Origin: Globisporangium splendens
Taxonomy: Eukaryota; Oomycota; Peronosporomycetes; Pythiales; Pythiaceae
DNA: 64,000 nt
Direction of reading: 5' to 3'
NCBI GenBank assembly: GCA_006386115.1
Contig: VFIW01000022.1
Location: forward strand, 1 to 64,000
Shown here: piece by piece, positions 12,901 through 23,242 of the stretch
Layout of the letters: the number at the start of each line of letters is the position of its first letter
Position numbering within the stretch: position 1 is the first letter of the stretch
Program-made: the position numbers and the translations under genes
The notes under the pieces: model-generated
Databases searched by the model: none
The model's input: only the letters and a program-made list of their open reading frames with translations
What the model was told of the DNA's origin: nothing

Positions 12901-13112
12901 CGCGCGCCGAAGATCGGACAGGTCTTGAGGTGCGCGCGCATGGACGTGCGGCGGCCAGTGAGCCTCGCGGGCGGGTTCACGAGCGTCTTCTGCTCGAAGG
13001 CGAGCGCGCAGTGGCGGCAGTGCACATACCAGTACGACGAGTTGGGCACGCGCCCCGCACTCGGCAGCTTTTCAAAGTGGACCCACTCGTCCATCGTGCA
13101 CCCACGCCCCAT
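9993..13112 (-). CDS. Three-BED-type-zinc-finger protein (hAT-related or regulatory)
   Basis: Two exons, 13112-12674 and 12601-9993, join in phase (acceptor tttgtag) and give 1,015 aa. Three related Cys2HisCys fingers follow one another: CRHC...HLKTC in exon 1, CKHC...HLSLC at the start of exon 2 and CNFC...HLSKC about 100 residues later. Each is preceded by a W-x-(H/Y)-F helix (DEWVHF, EEWEHF, DEWQYF), as in BED fingers. The remaining ~700 residues are helical and end in a region with SEFPVLDDYFRYL and EDVLARTAETVLLAWNRAL. BED fingers are typical of hAT transposases and proteins derived from them, but I see no complete catalytic domain. The intron and lack of terminal repeats favour a host gene that binds DNA in the nucleus. 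The specific role is unknown. Confidence 0.75.
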
Positions 13113-13464
13113 TTTCGTTCGTTATTCCTAACGCTGTGGTTCGTAGCAGGCGGTTGGTTAAGCAATGCGCGTTTCTAACTGAGTTCCAAAAGGGGGAGAA
13201 AGGAGAGGTGAGAAGATGAAAAAAGAGAGAGAGAGAGAGAGACCAGAAAGAAGATAATTGTGAAAATTGATAGTCTCTTTCTTTTGACACATAATATACT
13301 TGGATCTGACTGATAAAACGTTAACGTATATATTGTGAAATATTATATATGCAATACACTAGGTGATTGGCTGAAATAAGCGAGACCACGCAAGAATTGA
13401 TATATGTTGAGCAGATCTGCTGATTTGTCTGCTTTAGATCGACACATTCTGATGGCGTGATGGA
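13113..13464. other. AT-rich intergenic region with short GA microsatellite
   Basis: This holds the 5' flank of the BED gene and the 3' flank of the LRR gene. A (GA)9 tract lies at 13225-13242 and an AT-rich stretch at ~13290-13360. No gene is seen. Confidence 0.6.
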
Positions 13465-16400
13465 TCACCCCGCAGCCAGCTCGTTTACCTGCGGAATCTC
13501 CACTGCGTCGCCGGCAAGTGAACCGTGCGCACCACCCGAGCTCGTGCTGCTTTCACTGGCGTCTGGAGTAGGTGTCGTGCCCTCGTCGGCAGCGTCGTCT
13601 GCCAAGACTTCAGACGCTTCTTTCTCATCATCACTTGCCGCGAAGATCGTCGTCACTGTTTGCACCTCACTTCGCTCTTCAGTGTCCTCTTCCTCCGACG
13701 AATCGGACTCTTCGTCTTGCTCTGTGATATTCACCGGACGCTTGGCCGAATGCGTTTTCTGAGCACTTCCACCGCGTCGCTTGCCGCCACCATCGTCGTT
13801 CGTTGATTTCTTCTTGTGCGCGTTGATCGCGTTGGCGAAAGCTTCGACGCGGTCTTGCATGACGGCTTGGTCCACCGTCTCGCGGAACTGCTCCAAGATC
13901 TCTTCGTGCTTGTAGAAATGGTTGATAAAGAGCTTCTGCAAGCTTTTCGCGACCTCGGGGACTGTGAGCGGCTTGGGTGGGTACCGAAGCGTACTGATGC
14001 GCAGCAGCAGCTCCATGAAGTCAGTCATGTACAACTTCTTGTGTCCGACTGTCGCCATTTCGTCCAAGACGACCAGTTTGCACGCCAGGAACGGATCTTT
14101 CACGTCACGCGCGCGGAAAATCTCATTGTAGATTTGGTATCTCTCCCTGGAAGCAGGCAGAAAGGTGAGTTATGTTTGAATTGGACGCTGCCTCGGCAAA
14201 GTCCACTTCAGCTAACACGAATTCGTACATGATCTGCAGGAATTCAGCGAGTTGCATGCCTTTCTTCTCGCCAGGTTTGCAGTATCTGCCCATGTTGGAG
14301 TTGTAGATGTCTTGCAACTATTCATTCAAGGTGAAATTCACAATAAGAGGAGCAGCACAGCGTTGACGCAAAAGCAAATGCTTGCATGTGCACACCATGA
14401 CGATATGCTCCGAAAAAATGTCGCTGACTTCTTCCGTGTACAGGAACTTGGTGCGAAACTCGTTTGGATCGTCGTGGCATACGGGGGAGATATGCTCCTG
14501 AATCAGCTTGTCCACTGCTTTCGCAGGCATATCACAGATATTTGCTGCCAAGAACAATAATAAAGCACAGAAAACAAATGACGATGAAGTTAGAGCCACA
14601 AACTCAAGAACGAAGAGCAGCGAGAACGAAACGAGGTATGCGCGTTCGCACTCCGGTGGAATTTGTTCATGGCGATGCGGATCGCGCATTCGAGAAACTC
14701 AAACCGCGTGAGACTCCGGTCCGGGTTGTCTTTCTCCTTGGCCTCCTGCGTGAGCTCCAGGTTGGCGGCGACGAACACGTTCTCCAGGTCAGCGAGCTTG
14801 CAATAGTCAGATGTTTCGTCCAGGATGCGGCACTCGGTGAGGAACTCAATGTACCCGCTCCAGGGCACCGAGATGATATCGCTCTGCAGCTGGTTGGGGG
14901 CATTCGCCGAACACGATGAGAGCATCCCGACCGCGAGGCTCGTGAGCACATTGTGGCCGCAATAGCGACGATACGCGTTCGAGATGACGCGAAAGTGCTT
15001 GGTGACGCAGTTCTCGACCTCTTTGCGCCGGATCGGGTCCTTGATGAAGCGGTCGACTTTGCATTGCCGCCAGTCGGCAGCACACGCTTTCGTTACGAAC
15101 GTGTCCGTGTCGACAAAGTTGTGACACACGGTCTCGCGGTGCCGCCGCGCGAACACGCTCTTGTTGATATCCCACCGCGTAGCGCGTTCGTTGCCTTTGC
15201 CCGTAGACCGAGGCACGAGCGTGTTGCATGGATCCCGTCCACCGCGTCGCGCGATACGTATCACGTTGACGCACTCGAGATCTCCAAATACTCGCACACG
15301 GTCCACATTGACGGGGATCACGAGCCGCGAGTGGCGCTTCTCACTGATGAAATGGTAGCTTATCTGGCTCGTGTCGTTTCGGTTCACGACCGAGAAGAAG
15401 TACTCGGTCTTTCCCGGCGGCAGGACCACGTACGCGCTGAACGAGCCGTCGTCTCGCTTCTCCATGTTGATGGCCTGCCAGCCGTCATGACAGAGGTGCA
15501 GTCGCACGCCCATGCTCGGTGTGATCTCATAACGACCGGATGCCGCAAATGGCCCATCGGCGTGCGTGGGCTGCCACGCGAAGCGATACTCGGACCACTG
15601 ACCACAATACCAGCAATACTTGTCCACGAGCGGCGCGAGGTGCGGCGGAAACACGCCACTGCCGCTCTCGCTGTGGGTCTCTTCCAAAACTGCGATCGAG
15701 TACATCTTGTGCTGATCCAGGAGCGTTGAGTCCGATTTCTTCGGGATCAAGAACCCGCGCGTGTCGACGATGCCACAGTTTCCGCTCATGTGGAACCCAA
15801 TGAGCGTCTGGTTGCTCTCGAGTTGCTTGGCGAGCAATGCGCAGTCGGTTGTGTCGAGGTGGTTGTTGGAGAGATCCAGGTGCACAAGTACTTTGTTGTT
15901 GGCGAGTGAGTCCGCGAGCGCCGTCACCACGGAGCGAGGCTTCAGCAGTTCATTCGAGTCGAGCGAGTTCCAGGACAAGTCGACAACGCGCAGCGAGCCG
16001 TGGAATTTTAGCGCCTCGCAGATCTTGAGCGCGCCGAGGTCGCGAATCTGGTTCCACGACAGGTACACTTCTTCGATCTTGGCGTTCTCCTCGAGGAACT
16101 TCGCGATCGAGAGCATGCCCTGGATCCCGAACCGGTTCTCGGACAAATGCAGCCGTGTGAGCGTCTGGTTCTTCTGAAGCGCTTCACAAAGTGTATGGAT
16201 TTCTCGGTCTTTCAGCTGGTTGTGCGATAGATTGAGGGACGTGAGCGTCTTGGACTGACCCAGCAGACCCGACAGCGCCGTCGACGATATCCGCGCGAGC
16301 TTGTTGTGCGCCAGATTGAGTTGCTGCAACGAAGTCGCAGCGTTCGTGATGATCTGCGCCGCGACGCCGTCGCTGATCCGGTTGTGCGTCAGATTGAGTG

Positions 16401-17227
16401 ATTCGACTCCTGGAATGAAAGGAAAGCCCTGGCTGAATGCTGACGCGTACGTATCGCCCATGCGGTAGCTGTTGAGATTGATCTCCTGAGTAGTGTTCCC
16501 GCTCGAGCACGCTGAGCTGGACGACACAGTCGACGAAACCGAGGACGACGCACCTTTTTCAAGCACGCGGCGCCGTACGATACCCATGGGCTCAGGCGAG
16601 AGCTGCAGCTTCCGGACCACGGACAGGTACGTCGATCGCGCAGACTTTGGCCGCGTGATCAGTGGCAACAGCAAGTCCTTGGTACCCGAACTCGATGGAC
16701 GCAAAGTGGTTGACGTGTTGTTGCTGACGGCGTCGTGCTGGTGGAACATGCTCCAGAAGCGCTGCATGGCTTCACCGCCCATGTAGTTGTACACACACGG
16801 CTCGCCGCCGCTACCACCACCACCTGCTAATCTGCTCTGATTCCCATCGCTGTCGGCTGCTTCCAAGGACGATGGCGGTCTCAGCACTTCACTCTCGACA
16901 TTTCTCGACGCGCGTCTGTGAATGCCACCGTGCACATTATGCTTTGCTGCAATGAGCGCGGTCAGAAACGCCTTGGAGCCCAGTTCGTCGCCCTCTTCTT
17001 TTGACGGAGCAGCAGTTGGAGTCGTGACGGGGTCCTGTGGAGCAGTAGTCTTGACGCCTGTTTTCGGTGGATTCGCTGGCGGCCGCTTCTTCTTCCTTGA
17101 GCATCATGCGCACGCGAGGCGAGGCTTGGCCATGGCTGCGAGCAGCTGCAACACCTCCATTGGCTGGTGGTCCGCCACTGGGGCGACGCACTCTCGACCG
17201 ACTCGGCGTCACTGGCATCGACGCCAT
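13465..17227 (-). CDS. Large leucine-rich-repeat protein with beta-sandwich-like and EF-hand-like C-terminal regions
   Basis: The main exon runs from about 17040 to ~14660. It codes at least seven ribonuclease-inhibitor-type LRRs (LTSLNLSHNQLKDREI, LTRLHLSENRFGIQGM, VYLSWNQIRDLGALKI, VVDLSWNSLDSNEL, HLDLSNNHLDTTDC). A beta-rich segment follows (SGRYEITPSMGVRLHLCHDGW...YVVLPPGKTEYFFSV). After that comes a helical region of EF-hand-like character (DLENVFVAANLEL, RFEFLECAIRIAMNKF), which continues over three further exons (TNICDMPAKAVDKLI..., LQDIYNSNMGRYC..., ERYQIYNEIFRARD...) to an acidic Ser-rich tail ending at 13465. I infer introns at ~14546-14660, ~14320-14400 and a very short one at ~14145-14190. 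The 5' end is uncertain: ATG 17227 needs an unassigned intron to reach the frame of EEGDELGSKAFLTALIAAKH. LRR-plus-EF-hand layouts occur in flagellar proteins, but this role is only a guess. Confidence 0.72.
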
Positions 17228-17738
17228 GGTGGGAAAAGAGAATCAACAAGTACAATCTCGAAGAGCAATTTCGCAATTGCGTAGACGCGATGCTGTGGGG
17301 TATAGCGCCAATCTCTCACCGATCACCTGCGACAAAAGACTCGCGATACGAACACAGCGAGAAGCTCTGTGTGCACACCGTCGCGATGGCGCTAATTGTG
17401 TCGCCTTTTCCCGTCTAATCGAATCGCGCGCAAAAATAAACCCACTTGTGCTTTTGTGCCCATTCAGGTGGCGACTGAATATTATACCCAGAAGAAGATG
17501 GGTACATCTCCCGAAAAGAAACAACACGGATGTGTTGCTTCACGTTGATCTGATACCAAACGTCAGAGCTTTGGATGTCTGCGCATTGCTGATGCAAACG
17601 TGCACAAGCGCTTTCGAAGTTGATCCTCTTCTCGCATTCCAGAACGCTTGTCCCTCGTTTACACTGAAAACGAGGGACCAGTCAATTGTTCGGGACAAGT
17701 GCTTCTGCGAGCACCATAATTTGATTTTGACACGCAGC
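17228..17738. other. Divergent intergenic region between the LRR and TrmH genes
   Basis: About 510 bp separate two head-to-head genes, so both promoters should lie here. Apart from a perfect hairpin near the TrmH start, no gene or repeat is recognised. Confidence 0.6.
17650..17678 (+). promoter_or_regulatory. Perfect 11-bp stem-loop upstream of TrmH start
   Basis: GTCCCTCGTTT (17650-17660) is the exact reverse complement of AAACGAGGGAC (17668-17678), with a 7-nt loop. It ends 60 nt before the ATG at 17739, so it could be a 5' UTR hairpin or a palindromic binding site. Its function is unknown. Confidence 0.5.
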
Positions 17739-18970
17739 ATGAGCAGCACGCAACAAGAACGTGAGTCGCTCTCTGTCTGTCTGTGTATGCAACACCGCTT
17801 CCCATACAAAGCACATGGCACTGACGACTGCGCGATGTGGCTCTTCAGCTCCAGCAGATCCAGCAGCGGCGGCAGACGCACAACCAGCGAGTGCACCACA
17901 GGAGCAGCATGGTGACGCCCCCGAACGTCTGCGTCGCGCTGAGACCGTTCTCCACCACCGAACAGGTACGACAGCGCTTATGTTTGCTCTCGTTGCTTGT
18001 ACAGACTCTACTCGTGGCGTATGTATGTGCGTACATGCCACACAAACTAACAAATGATGTGGACTGAATGAAACCTGGTTGCAATGCGATGGTGGTGAAG
18101 GCCGCGTCGTGCTGGTGCTGGAGCAGTGCATGGACTCGCATAACCACCAAGCCGTGCTTCGAACCGCAGAAGGTGCGCTCTTCACATGCGACACGCCTGT
18201 TACGATATCGCAATGAGCTCACTAAAAGCCACCACTTTGTGTCATCATGCACACGGAACGCTTGCACAGCCATGGGCATTCAGCACGTGTGGGTCATCAA
18301 TCCGAACCAGCGTCAAGTGAAAAAGCACAAGTCCGGCGGCACCAAGAAGATCACCAAGGGCTGCTCTGCGTGGCTCAGTATGCGCGAGTTTTCCAGCATC
18401 TCCGACTGCATCGATGCATTGCGAAAGGACGGGCGAACGATCTGGGCCACGGATCTGTCGCTGCAAGCGCTGCCGCTCACAGTGGAGGCCAAACCTTCCG
18501 AGCTGCCGCCGAAACTCGCCGTGGTCATTGGCAGAGAGACTGACGGCGTGAGCGAGGAGATGCTGCATGCGGCCGAAAAGCGCATCTACTTTCCGATGTT
18601 TGGCTTCACTGAGAGCCTTAACCTGTCGGTGGCGACCGCACTCGTGTTGCAGCGCTTGTTTGACTGGTTCCCAGCGATCCGCGGAGACCTGAGCGATGAA
18701 GAGAAACAGGATATTCGCAAGCAGTGGTACCCTCAGATCGTGAACAACCCGACGCTAGCGCAGCAAACGCAGCACTGGGTCGAGAACACTCGGGACATCA
18801 GGCACTTGGACGATCTGCGCCGCGAGAAGCTCGGCTGGAACGAAAAGTGGGTGCCGAAGCGCGTCAAGCAGCGGGAGTTGGATATGCCTGAAGTGCAAGA
18901 GCGATTCGGGAAGAGGGAGAACGCCACAACAGCGCCACAGAACGGAAGTGCACAATCCAAACAACCTTGA
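17739..18970 (+). CDS. SpoU/TrmH-family tRNA (guanosine-2'-O)-methyltransferase
   Basis: Four exons join in phase: 17739-17760, 17849-17965, 18101-18172 and 18270-18970, giving 303 aa. The assembled protein reads RLRRAETVLHHRTG then RVVLVLEQCMDSHNHQAVLRTAEAMGIQHVWVI, the family N-terminal core. Motif 1 is the N-x3-LRTAE region, motif 2 is VVIGRETDGVSEEML and motif 3 is SLNLSVATALVL. These three motifs form the trefoil-knot SAM-binding site of SPOUT enzymes. The closest bacterial type is TrmH, which methylates G18 of tRNA; substrate assignment here is by family. A ~95-residue C-terminal extension rich in charged residues follows the knot. A 22-nt first exon contributes MSSTQQE. A hairpin lies just upstream of the start. 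Confidence 0.88.
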
Positions 18971-19128
18971 GAATGCGCAGCGATGATGATGCGATATGCG
19001 GTTAACCCTGGAGGTACCATCGAAACACATTGTTCAATTGGTAAAATCTACAGATTGGTTTTGCTTCGATTATATGCACAACGTTGGGAAAGCAGGTTAG
19101 TCTCACTCTCGCATTGGACGCAGTGCGC

Positions 19129-21477
19129 TTACGCAGATACGACCATGTACAGCAGCTTCTGGGTCTTTTCCTCATTCTTTGCAATCGTTGCTTTCAGCGA
19201 ATTGATCTTGTGCACTTGCTCTTTGATGAGCTCATCGACTTCGAGAAGCTGCATCTGCAGTGGCTGCAGCGCTTCCTCTGTTTTCTTCTTCTCTTCTTCA
19301 TACAGGTCCCGCTTCTTCTCGTACTCCTTTTTCCAGTATCCCAGTTCTTTCGACATCGCATCAAGGTCTTCATGAACATACTCGACGCCCTTGCCCACAG
19401 GGTTTGTGGCTTGACAGATTTTCTGAATATTACTGCGCAGCTCGTTCATTTCAGTGACATTGGAGGCGCCACTTTTCGACTTGTCCTTGAACGATTTCTT
19501 GCGACGACCTAGGCGAATTCCGGTCTCGGCTTCGTTTACCCCACCAGTGTCTTCGTCTTCTTTCTGCTTCCGCGCAGCTTCTTCTGCACTTTGGTCTTTG
19601 AGGATGTCTCGCACAAGCTTACCATGTGCTCCGCCACCTTCTTCACGCAACAGAGATGCGTTGTTGTCGCTGCTAGCACCATTGTTGTCCTCCGCTGCCG
19701 TGTCATCGTCACTGTCGCCATTGTCCCCATCTTTCATTATTCCAACAACAGGAGCCACTTCCGTATCGTGTACCATTAATCGACCAACCTCAGTGACGTT
19801 TTCTTTAAGCTTTGGAGGACGGCGATGAGCAGTGGTAGGTCGAGTCGTGCGACTTGTACCGAGGCCACCACTTGTTCCAGGAGCAACCATGTCTTCGCCG
19901 GCATCTTTCGATTCCGAGTTGAAGCACAGGTTGGTGTTCTCCTCGTTATCTTCCTCTTCTGTTTTTAGGGCTAACGGCTTCATTGGACCGCCAAAAGTTC
20001 CAGGCGGAGCACTTGGAGCTGCTGAAGAGCTCGGCTCTTTCCCTTCTCTTGACGAAGGCCGTCCTTTGGTTTCAAGTGGTGTGGTCGATCGGGAGGACAG
20101 CTTGGCTTCAGGAGTAGCTTCGCGCTCTGCGGCTTTTGAAGACGACAACGAAGAACCTCCACTGCTTGTCTTCTTTACAGCGCCTGCAGCCCGCAAAGCA
20201 GTGTCTCCTGACAGCACTCGCTGAACTGCCTCGGTTGAGCTACCAGAGAGGCATGCGATCGCTAAGAGTTGTAGAAACTTGTTTGTATCGTCCGGCTCCA
20301 AACCCGCAACAATTTTTGCTGGCTTAGCCTCGACTTCGACGTTCAACTGGCAACTCACGCAGAGAATAATCTTGTTGAGGTAGTCAATTTTCGGTCCTTT
20401 CTCCTTAATACTCCCCGAATCGAGCTCTTCGGCATTGTAAAGACCCTCAGCAAAACCGGTAACGCGCATGATCTCCGACACAATATCGTGAATGAAGCGA
20501 AATGGCGGTTTACTTAGCAGCTTTGCGGCCATCTTGGGCTTTTGAATGATTTTCTCGATCAAATCTTTCGTGCGCTCGACATCACCGTTACACTCTTTGA
20601 TCTGCTGCATGACTGAATCGCCCAGTTCTTTGTTATTATCTGGAGGCGATTTCGCACCGCGCGACGACGATGATGAGGAAGCACGCGAGTTACTGCCACT
20701 TTTGCTCTCTGCAGCTGGTGTGTCGGCTTCTGTCTTGATAGCTTTGGCTTCCTCGGACTCTCGCTTCTTCGCAGCTGCTTCGGCTTTTTGCTCTTTCTCC
20801 TTACGCTCTGCATCTTCTTTTCCTTTGCGCGCCTGCAGTACCACGAAACGTCATGAGACACGTTAGGTATACGCAAGTGCCATTAAAGCACATATGCTTA
20901 CCTTTTCTTTAGCTTTTGCCTCCGCTGCCGCTGCTTTTTCCGCTTCGGACGAACTTGGTCTCTCTTTTGATGCTGGACGTTCTGCTGGCGGTGCACTCGC
21001 CTTTGCTTCGGCCGCTGGCGCAGGAGCTACCGCAGGAGCAGCTGAATCACCATCCAGAGTCAGTGACGGGATCTTGGCGAGCGTCTTTTGCACTGCTCCT
21101 GCCCAATCCAAGGACGTGTTGGACGCTGCTTGGGCAAGGTACTGCAAGAAAATATTCGTGTTCTCTGGCTCGAGACCAGCGACGATCTTCGCCGAGCGCA
21201 CGTCGACGTCTTTGCCGAGACAGAGACCGACGCGCGCGACCATCTTGTCCAAGTACGTGATCTTCTGGTTCTTTTCCTTCATGTTGGCGGAGTTGAGCTC
21301 AAAGTCGTTGTAGAGGCCCTTGGCGAACCCGGTGGCGTTCGTGAGCGCCGTGAAGATGTCGTGCAGGAACCGGAACGGCGGCTTCATGAGCAGCTTGTCG
21401 GCAAGCTTCGGCTTCGCGATCAGCGGCTGCAGCAGCTCCTGCGCCTTCGGGATCAGCGCCTTCACCGAGTCCCCCAT
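19129..21477 (-). CDS. IFT54: IFT54 / TRAF3IP1-like intraflagellar transport protein with duplicated N-terminal domain
   Basis: Exons 21477-20902 and 20832-19129 join in phase to 759 aa. IFT54 is an IFT-B subunit that binds microtubules/tubulin and works in flagellar assembly. Residues ~5-130 form the conserved calponin-homology-like N-terminal domain (KLADKLLMKPPFRFLHDIFTAL, KIVAGLEPENTNIFLQYLA). A second copy lies at ~258-390 in the second exon (KMAAKLLSKPPFRFIHDIVSEI, KIVAGLEPDDTNKFLQLLA). A disordered charged linker is followed by the C-terminal coiled coil (NELRSNIQKICQATNPVGKG, EDLDAMSKELGYWKKEYEKK, KINSLKATIAKNEEKTQKL), the IFT20-binding region in other species. The protein is longer than many IFT54s mainly because of the extra domain. 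The last ~120 residues make the family assignment firm. Confidence 0.92.
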
Positions 21478-22122
21478 GGCGTCTACGTTCTCTGTCTACC
21501 TCGTGGCAAACTGCGGAATGGCAATGGATGCAGAATGGCGCCTCTTCAACGTCACTTTGCTGAGGTGGGTCACGTGAAACTAGGATCTGTCCTTGTTGCA
21601 AAAACGATATTGCACCGCAAGGGTCGCCTACCAGGGCGTAATCATCACTTCCTTGATGCCGACATGACACAAACACAAAAAAAGGCAGAGAGAGAGTGGT
21701 TTGGTCTGGTTTTAGTGTGTCACACATTATTCCTCCCGCCCACTGGTTCTTTTCGGCGACGCCTTCCTTCTATTTTCTATGCATCCCACAGTAGGGGATA
21801 GACAGCGAGTCCGTCAGTTGAACATCGCCGACGAAGAAGCAAAGCGGTCGAATACCGTAGGAGGCGGAGGGTTTCCTTATTAATAGATGACCCCGACTCG
21901 GCCCCGCGAGCACCTCCCGTAATTCCAGACACCCTCATACGATCAACAGCCGAGCAACGCACGAGAAGAGAGTAACCGCCCCCTTCCCCCCCCTCACTCC
22001 AAAAGAAAGAAACGCGCGAGAGAATCGAGGAGCTCAACCAGTGCGAGCCAGCATTGACATTCGCCGCCAGCTGCTAAGAGAGTGAGCAGAGAGAGAACGC
22101 GACGACGGACAGACAGACAGAC
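21478..22122. other. Divergent promoter region between IFT54 and a membrane-protein gene
   Basis: This stretch separates two divergent genes. It has GA- and C-rich tracts (~21980-22120) and a (GACA)-type run directly before the ATG at 22123, probably 5' UTR. No gene is recognised. Confidence 0.6.
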
Positions 22123-22773
22123 ATGCTGCTTCCGTGGATCTTTGCGGTGCTGGCGGTCGTGTTCGCCGTGCTGTACGTGAGTCCGAAGCTGCGCAAGTCG
22201 GCGTTCATCTGGTTTACGTACATCACGCTCACAGGATGGTACTATTTCCGGCTGTGGGAGAAAAAGCGCGCGCGCGCTGCGTCGACGTCGTCGCCGCGTA
22301 GTTCGACGGCGAAAAAGCTACATAGCGAGTCACAGCGAGGGTCGTCTTTCTCTCCGGCTTCAATGGAAAAGTCGAGAGCGACCTCGCGCCACAGCTCCGC
22401 GCGGTACGAAGAAGACGATATCGAGGACGTCGTGTATTTCGAGTCAGCCGAGAAAATTCAGCAGCAGCGCGAGTTGCGGAGCGTGTCGGAGCGCTCGTCG
22501 GGACGTGGGAGCGAGTCGAGTTCCAGCGGCAACTCGGGGTACAGCGAAGACACGTCCAGCGGCCGGTTCTCGTTCCGACGAAGCAAGGTGCAGCAGCAGC
22601 CAAAGTCGCACTCTGGCATTTTCCGCAGTCTGCGCAAATCGCACCGCGAGGACACCGACAAGCGCCGCAATAGCGAATTCGACCCATTGATAAGCTCGAG
22701 CGTGTCGGAACCAGCCATGACGACGCGACGAACATACACTGGACGTAAGAAGCCGCCGTCCTGGGGCGAGTAA
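22123..22773 (+). CDS. Small membrane-anchored Ser/Arg-rich protein, unknown family
   Basis: This single exon codes 216 aa. The N-terminus has one clear transmembrane segment (LLPWIFAVLAVVFAVLYV) and a possible second (FIWFTYITLTGWYYF) separated by a short basic loop. The rest is a soluble Ser/Arg-rich tail with an acidic patch (YEEDDIEDVVYFESAEKIQ) and a basic C-terminus ending GRKKPPSWGE. The tail is likely disordered and phosphorylated, facing the cytosol if the first segment acts as an anchor. I do not recognise a family. A long, uninterrupted frame with good context supports a real gene. Confidence 0.75.
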   Translation: MLLPWIFAVLAVVFAVLYVSPKLRKSAFIWFTYITLTGWYYFRLWEKKRARAASTSSPRSSTAKKLHSESQRGSSFSPASMEKSRATSRHSSARYEEDDIEDVVYFESAEKIQQQRELRSVSERSSGRGSESSSSGNSGYSEDTSSGRFSFRRSKVQQQPKSHSGIFRSLRKSHREDTDKRRNSEFDPLISSSVSEPAMTTRRTYTGRKKPPSWGE

Positions 22774-23242
22774 AAGATGATTGATCCCCGTAGAAAAAAG
22801 ACAATGCATGCACTCGCAATGCACACATATATACACGTTATTAACAAACAAAAATTGACAATCGGCGCACGCGTATCATTCCTGATCAACGCGACAAATA
22901 CTCGTTCTTCGCATTCCAACAGTGCTGCCGCCGATGATAGTGATGAAATGGCGTTTCTTGGTTGGATTTTGGGCAGCTCATTGTGTCACACACAACCAAC
23001 ATTCCGGGTACATGCTGATTATCATCCAATCAAAACAACAATTACATCCTACTAGCCAGTGAAAGTGTAGATGGTCGACTTTTACAACCAATCAGAATCG
23101 ATAGCAGGAAGAACAAGGTGGGTTCTGCTGAACAGAAAAGAGGAATGAATGAGGCGCTTGCCCATTTGCCATTTTGGAAGTGGCGGAGGAAGCCAAAGCG
23201 CGCGCGCAGACGAGTGCAGGATCGCGACAGAAGAGCAGCACC
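22774..23242. other. Intergenic, upstream of IST1
   Basis: About 470 bp contain no supported gene. The distal part is presumably the IST1 promoter and 5' UTR; an in-frame upstream ATG at 23174 precedes the chosen start. Confidence 0.55.
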
